Origin: Hymenobacter canadensis | Lineage (GTDB): Bacteria; Bacteroidota; Bacteroidia; Cytophagales; Hymenobacteraceae | Length of the DNA stretch: 64,000 nt | Direction: 5' to 3' | Assembly (NCBI RefSeq): GCF_027359925.1 | Contig: NZ_CP114768.1 | Coordinates: 310,001-374,000, forward strand | Shown: positions 60,901 through 64,000 of the stretch, piece by piece | How positions within the stretch are numbered: position 1 is the stretch's first letter | Layout: each line of letters begins with the position of its first letter | Made by a program: the position numbers and the translations under genes | The notes under the pieces: generated by a model | Databases searched by the model: none | What the model saw: the letters and a program-made list of their open reading frames with translations, nothing else | Told to the model about the DNA's origin: nothing

Positions 60901-62822
60901 TATTTGGTGTGAAGCCGCTCGATAATATTACGCTAAGAATTGAAGGTTCTGAACCAACGGCACACCCAGTTCAAGGTGCGTTTGCAACAGACTTCGATGA
61001 CCTACGTGGATATGTGCTAGCGTTGCGCCGCAGTAAGAATACCACAGACTCGGAACGCCTGCGCAAGCTGCGTCTGCATTTGTCGCAACAAGTTGGAGCA
61101 GCTTTTACCTTGCCTACCACTGGTGAGACAGTTCCAGTCAGCTTAGGGGCTTTCGAATTTGTGTATCTACCTGACCAAAACCGAGCCTATGTCGAAGTAC
61201 CAGCGACCATAAATAGTTTAGGAGAGTTGAAGGACTCCGATGGGTTCTGCGAGTGCCTTGCAGAAGTTCTTTGCACAGCTCTGGGAGTAGTCGAGGACAA
61301 AGACAAGTACACTAATCTGCTGTCACGCAGTCCAGCGAAGCGACGTAGCTTGTTGCGCACTTGGCTAGGTGCTGAGGCAGAACCTGAGTTGAGCAGTTCG
61401 CAACAGGAGTTAAACCTAGCAACCGAAAGCCAACATGCATTCTGGAATGCCATGAGGGCAGCGGTAAAGCTTTCGCCTTTGGACGACGCAACTTTAATAC
61501 GATTAGTCACGGCTGACCAATGGCTAGGGCAACTGGTCAGTGAGTTTGGCGAAGAGTACCGAAGCGCATTTCTAGCTGTGCAACAGCTAGATTTTACTTT
61601 ACCGTTTTCACATGAGGGATTGGGCCAGGTAAGAGCTTTATTGATGGCGCTAAATGTGAACTTGCCAAGTTTCAATGCCGAATTGGGTGATGCACAACTC
61701 GACTTCCGTCCGTTCTGGCTACGACTTTTTGGGGATATGATTGTGGCGCGTCGGAGTCGATTCGAATTAGGATTGCACGAGAAATTGCGCACGCAACCAC
61801 TAGAGGCTCAGCAGCAATTTCAAAAATATCGGCAAGCCTATCAACAAGGGTTAAGCACAGTGGACAATGTGTTGGACTTTGACTTGGACGCCTTTTTTGC
61901 CGCTTTTGCAAGTGCTTCACCTTTTTGGGTGGATGTGTCAACAAAGTCGGATGCGACACAAGCTATGATGGACTTGGAAAAGCTCGCCTCAAATACGGAT
62001 AGTGCATTAAGCGCACTCGCCAAGGAACAGAGTGTGCCGGAACAAACCGTTCGCAAGTTTCTCAACGAGCTGTCTAATTCAAGCCTTTTATATTTCCAAG
62101 ATGCAGCTACCCTGTTAAAGCGGCTTTTACAAGCTTACCCAAGACCCACGCAGACGAATACGAAGCCCGGTGGTAGTCCGGCCCGGGCAGAGGTGACACT
62201 AGGGGAAAACATCACTTTTGCGTATGATGATTTGAAGGATTTAGCAGAGCAACTTGATGCTTTACCTGCATTTACATCTACAATAAGCACCATCCGCCCA
62301 CGTAAACATCAGTCAGGCGTAAATGGAAAACGCTCTGGTGCTGGTCGAGGAGGCAGGCACGGAACTACACAAGGCAGCTCGAATGACGAAACAGCTTTTC
62401 TAGGAGAATACTGTGCGTACCGGGCGCTATGCGATCTTTTTGGAGCTGAGCGGGTAGAGTGGTGCTCAGAGTTGGCTATTAAAGCCGGTCGTGGCTATGG
62501 TGGCCTAGCAGGTCATGGCTATGATATGCGGTACCGTGACGATAAGGATGAAGTGCGGTACGTGGAAGTCAAAGCAACTACGGGTGAAATGAGTGTGTTT
62601 CATTTATCGCGCAACGAGTTGCAAGTTGGTGAAAGCAGCCTGCATCGAACGCGCTATGAACTTGTTTTAGTGTCCTTTGTACATGACATAGCTAAGGTGC
62701 GGATAGAGCGTATAGCGCAGCCTTTCAATTACAAACGAGGTGAGTCTTTCATAGATAACCCTAATTTTAGCGTTGAGGAAGACAGTTTTCTTATCCGTTT
62801 CAAGCGCAAGGAGCACAAATAA
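57927..62822 (+). CDS. Giant GHKL-ATPase protein with C-terminal DUF3883 nuclease-like domain
   Basis: 1631 residues from TTG 57927; ATG 57981 (MRRRHYAEDFRLLIKDYREE) is a likely alternative, as the IS1595 relic ends 20 bases upstream of the TTG. N-terminal GHKL/sacsin-like ATP site: N-box RQLLELLQNADDA, G1 LTVANTGEAFT, G2 KIGAKGLGFRAVLGW. The middle ~1200 residues are helical and unassigned. The C-terminus (~1480-1610) is DUF3883: DETAFLGEYCAYRALCDLFG, GLAGHGYDMRYRDD, VRYVEVKATTGEMSVFHLSR, in which GYD and E-V-K give a PD-(D/E)xK-like core. Such ATPase-DUF3883 proteins recur in defence islands. It is divergent from the DUF4338/ATPase gene. Probably a stand-alone ATP-gated nuclease or the effector of the cassette. 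Confidence 0.8.
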   Translation: MLIQPISPLAKSAHDLLEMRRRHYAEDFRLLIKDYREEKGTASNYNGRQLLELLQNADDAAGGLAGGGKVLVRLSEGELTVANTGEAFTQDGFESILYSNLSPKYEQQNKIGAKGLGFRAVLGWADRITIHSGGLHVAFSEEYAQRFLADLKREYADLAEALQKRSPNPKFIATLSCAELLPEAALPNDLAGYNTVLTMRLRPGVADLVLAQINSELDAEVLVFLNHLTELRLELPTGTRCLTRISPSAEQLQVDVTNETSGEVTSKIWRLVQETGQHGEGEKSKNYELRVAWQPDLSDKRQQLYSYFRTRVSFPFPVLAHGTFELSSDRNSLEDDTAGHNRFLLERMAHLLGQAALALGAESSSQVSYQPLRLLNWGKMPDQQLEQRFKFRSRLLEVLTESLLFPTVANTYVTARKAVAYARDFASFLDPSDCPRLLLFSDAEESKPAPVQELLRSLGQARIYVKQQLLNIVSKRRRVLPAARYAELLAMTVNELNLSQEVEAAKFQLPVLFYGGRGRADFAADSPVFLPVEGKVRYELPEEAARLQVMSGELAIGLREAFACASFTDLGQLLSPLKVQPYSFAAVAEVLIESYKAEKPEVWHPFLYKLYQQERAATKVRLARLQRAEGLLLYTATGKVAEAKTLYFGRAHGHLIGEELFAHNRARLVGTAQRMGLDPKDTNVVEYLTWCGVEKYPRLVKREVNDSAYREEILRALDYKSRPISNDDSRSYEELLAKIQYNGKCEADHLEDFEEILSRAPLATIINWLKQDERLAKRLEPGSREPIGSKLVFWIKYKKNETEIPGRSMPSYLRWQCQRLKWLTVDGLNERVEPLRALHSRKAPNLQPILYAPTVPYNELMTRPYPGLTRPEINRALTLLGVALTVSEVPTTPLYKLLLELPELVPNVQLAGAFYRELVENYEGSPDSNSPTYQQFRLKGRVACQRGQEPPAFYPVKEAVYIDNSSYGAAVVACFPVLMASRKRGKDRVLALFGVKPLDNITLRIEGSEPTAHPVQGAFATDFDDLRGYVLALRRSKNTTDSERLRKLRLHLSQQVGAAFTLPTTGETVPVSLGAFEFVYLPDQNRAYVEVPATINSLGELKDSDGFCECLAEVLCTALGVVEDKDKYTNLLSRSPAKRRSLLRTWLGAEAEPELSSSQQELNLATESQHAFWNAMRAAVKLSPLDDATLIRLVTADQWLGQLVSEFGEEYRSAFLAVQQLDFTLPFSHEGLGQVRALLMALNVNLPSFNAELGDAQLDFRPFWLRLFGDMIVARRSRFELGLHEKLRTQPLEAQQQFQKYRQAYQQGLSTVDNVLDFDLDAFFAAFASASPFWVDVSTKSDATQAMMDLEKLASNTDSALSALAKEQSVPEQTVRKFLNELSNSSLLYFQDAATLLKRLLQAYPRPTQTNTKPGGSPARAEVTLGENITFAYDDLKDLAEQLDALPAFTSTISTIRPRKHQSGVNGKRSGAGRGGRHGTTQGSSNDETAFLGEYCAYRALCDLFGAERVEWCSELAIKAGRGYGGLAGHGYDMRYRDDKDEVRYVEVKATTGEMSVFHLSRNELQVGESSLHRTRYELVLVSFVHDIAKVRIERIAQPFNYKRGESFIDNPNFSVEEDSFLIRFKRKEHK

Positions 62823-62965
62823 CAATAGGATGACTAGTATGTGCATAAGCCCCTATTGAAAAAACGGGTGATAAGCTGGTGTGCGCCAGAGTTAATTATA
62901 TTGGTCAGCTTTATGCTTGAGTGCGTAGTTACACGAACGCACTTACTTTCCTATTCTTTTTGACT

Positions 62966-64000
62966 ATGCTTGTCTACCAGAAAACTAAAGCTGAGTTCCT
63001 TGATGATGTCTTATCCAACCAAGTTGAAGTTATTATCCAAGATCTGGTACTGAAGAAGCTCGGGCGCAAAACAGGGCAGTCGGAGATCAATTCCTGGCGC
63101 AATTCCATGATGTACATGAACAATGTACTCGTCGATACGCACATTCCTAGCGACAGCGGCGTCAGTATTGAGTACCAGCTCCCCTACGCGGGCCTGCGCA
63201 TTGATTTTGTGCTGACTGGGCAGGATGAGCAGGGCGCAGACAAGGCCATCATCATTGAGCTTAAGCAGTGGTCGGAAGCAGCCGCTACCGATAAGGACGG
63301 AGTGGTCTCCACCTATCTGGGCAAAGGCCTGCAGGAGGTCAATCACCCCTCCTACCAGGCTTGGTCCTACGCCGCCTATCTCAACGGCTTCAACGAGACG
63401 GTGTATACCGACGGCATCAAGCTGCTGCCCTGCGCCTACCTCCATAACCATCCCGACAACGGCGTGCTCACCAGCGGCCACTACGCCGACTACGTAGCCA
63501 AGGCCCCACTCTTCCTCAAGAGTGACGCTCTGAAGCTACGCGAGTTCATCCGCCAGCACGTCCGGCACGGCGACAAGTCGGGCATCATGTACCGCATTGA
63601 CGGGGGCCGTATCCGCCCCTCCAAGCAACTCGCTGATTCCCTCGCCTCCATGATGAAGGGCAACCAGGAGTTCATCCTCCTCGACGAGTAGAAGGTAGTT
63701 TACGAAACGGCCCGCAAGCTGGCCGCCAAGTCCAGTGATAATAAGAAGCACGTGCTCATCGTCCACGGCGGCCCCGGCACCGGCAAAACCGTGGTGGCCA
63801 TCAACCTGCTGGTCAATCTCACCAAGCAGGGCCTCGTGGCCAAGTACGTGAGCAAGAACTCGGCCCCCCGCGCCGTGCACAAAAGCAAGCTCACCGGCTC
63901 TATGCGCCGCACTGTCTTCGACTCCATGTTCGTCGGCTCGGGCGTATTCACCCAGACGCCGGAAAACACCTTCGATGCCCTCATCGTCGACGAGGCCCAC
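62966..64000 (+). pseudogene. DUF2075 NTPase/nuclease gene with a premature amber stop, 3' end off the window
   Basis: From ATG 62966 (MLVYQKTKAEFLDDVLSNQV) the protein has a PD-(D/E)xK-like nuclease part (GLRIDFVLTGQ ... AIIIELKQWSEA: D then E-x-K) and DALKLREFIRQHVRHGDKSG. At EFILLDE a TAG (63689-63691) stops it. The frame then continues open for 103 codons to the edge with KVVYETARKLAAK, Walker A HGGPGTGKTVVAINLL and Walker B FDALIVDEAH, exactly as in DUF2075/Schlafen-group-3-like proteins, where this position is normally Gln. CAG to TAG is one transition. Either a recent nonsense mutation, a sequencing error, or readthrough. GC-rich again, unlike the preceding gene. Confidence 0.85.

Noticed and set aside
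1..64000. tRNA, rRNA or riboswitch genes
   Set aside because: No cloverleaf-like or conserved RNA sequence was recognised by eye; a covariance-model scan would be needed to exclude small RNAs.

Overview
The window looks like a plasmid or plasmid-derived accessory replicon of a Hymenobacter-like bacterium (Bacteroidota, Cytophagales). The supporting signs are high GC in most of the window, type IX secretion sorting tails, Bacteroidota-style -7 boxes (TAnnTTTG), RepB-type initiators with iterons, a BfmA/BtgA-like plus DUF5712-like mobilization pair, and umuDC. No tRNA, rRNA or CRISPR array was seen. The taxon is an inference from family resemblance.

Region by region. 1-5151: a minus-strand RND efflux operon (pump, adaptor, start of an outer-membrane lipoprotein). 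5402-7686: an internally deleted IS3-family copy that cut off an AraC-type regulator divergent from an NmrA-like reductase. 7938-17083: secreted or envelope proteins, a three-gene plasmid cluster, a 55-residue ribbon-helix-helix gene with candidate operators, and a hybrid histidine kinase. 17515-19444: umuDC. 20816-26304: three replicon units: a relic RepB tail with its own repeats, an intact RepB with a 22-bp-period iteron array, and a second RepB whose 21-bp iterons run into its own reading frame. 26610-30441: a damaged HTH gene, a probable oriT region, and mobilization genes with the relaxase broken by an ochre stop. 30786-40324: HxlR/nitroreductase pair, Fic protein, second XRE regulator, relics of a duplicated plasmid segment including a collapsed umuDC, an HTH/nucleotidyltransferase pair, and a tyrosine recombinase whose 3' end turns AT-rich.

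40680-62822 is a defence-like island. Its AT-rich part (40680-44664) is an McrB-like ATPase, an McrC/LlaJI-like nuclease and a DUF2135-like beta-sandwich protein. Next is a minus-strand cassette (44834-57085): a 1198-residue fusion of a DruA-like DUF4338 region to a DptF-like P-loop ATPase, a ~464-residue protein in the DptG position, and a ~1576-residue FtsK/HerA-type translocase in the DptH position. Two IS3-family insertions split the translocase gene in three; removing them restores one frame. Facing the cassette, across an IS1595-type relic, is a 1631-residue GHKL-ATPase/DUF3883 protein. I read this as a DndFGH-like restriction module with a DUF4338 front end and no visible dndABCDE genes, probably disabled by the insertions. 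The window ends in a DUF2075 NTPase gene with a premature amber stop.

Many genes are broken (IS insertions, nonsense codons, a hairpin template-switch scar, deletions). This fits a mosaic of fused plasmids in which cargo is decaying. All family names come from motif recognition by eye; no database search was run.
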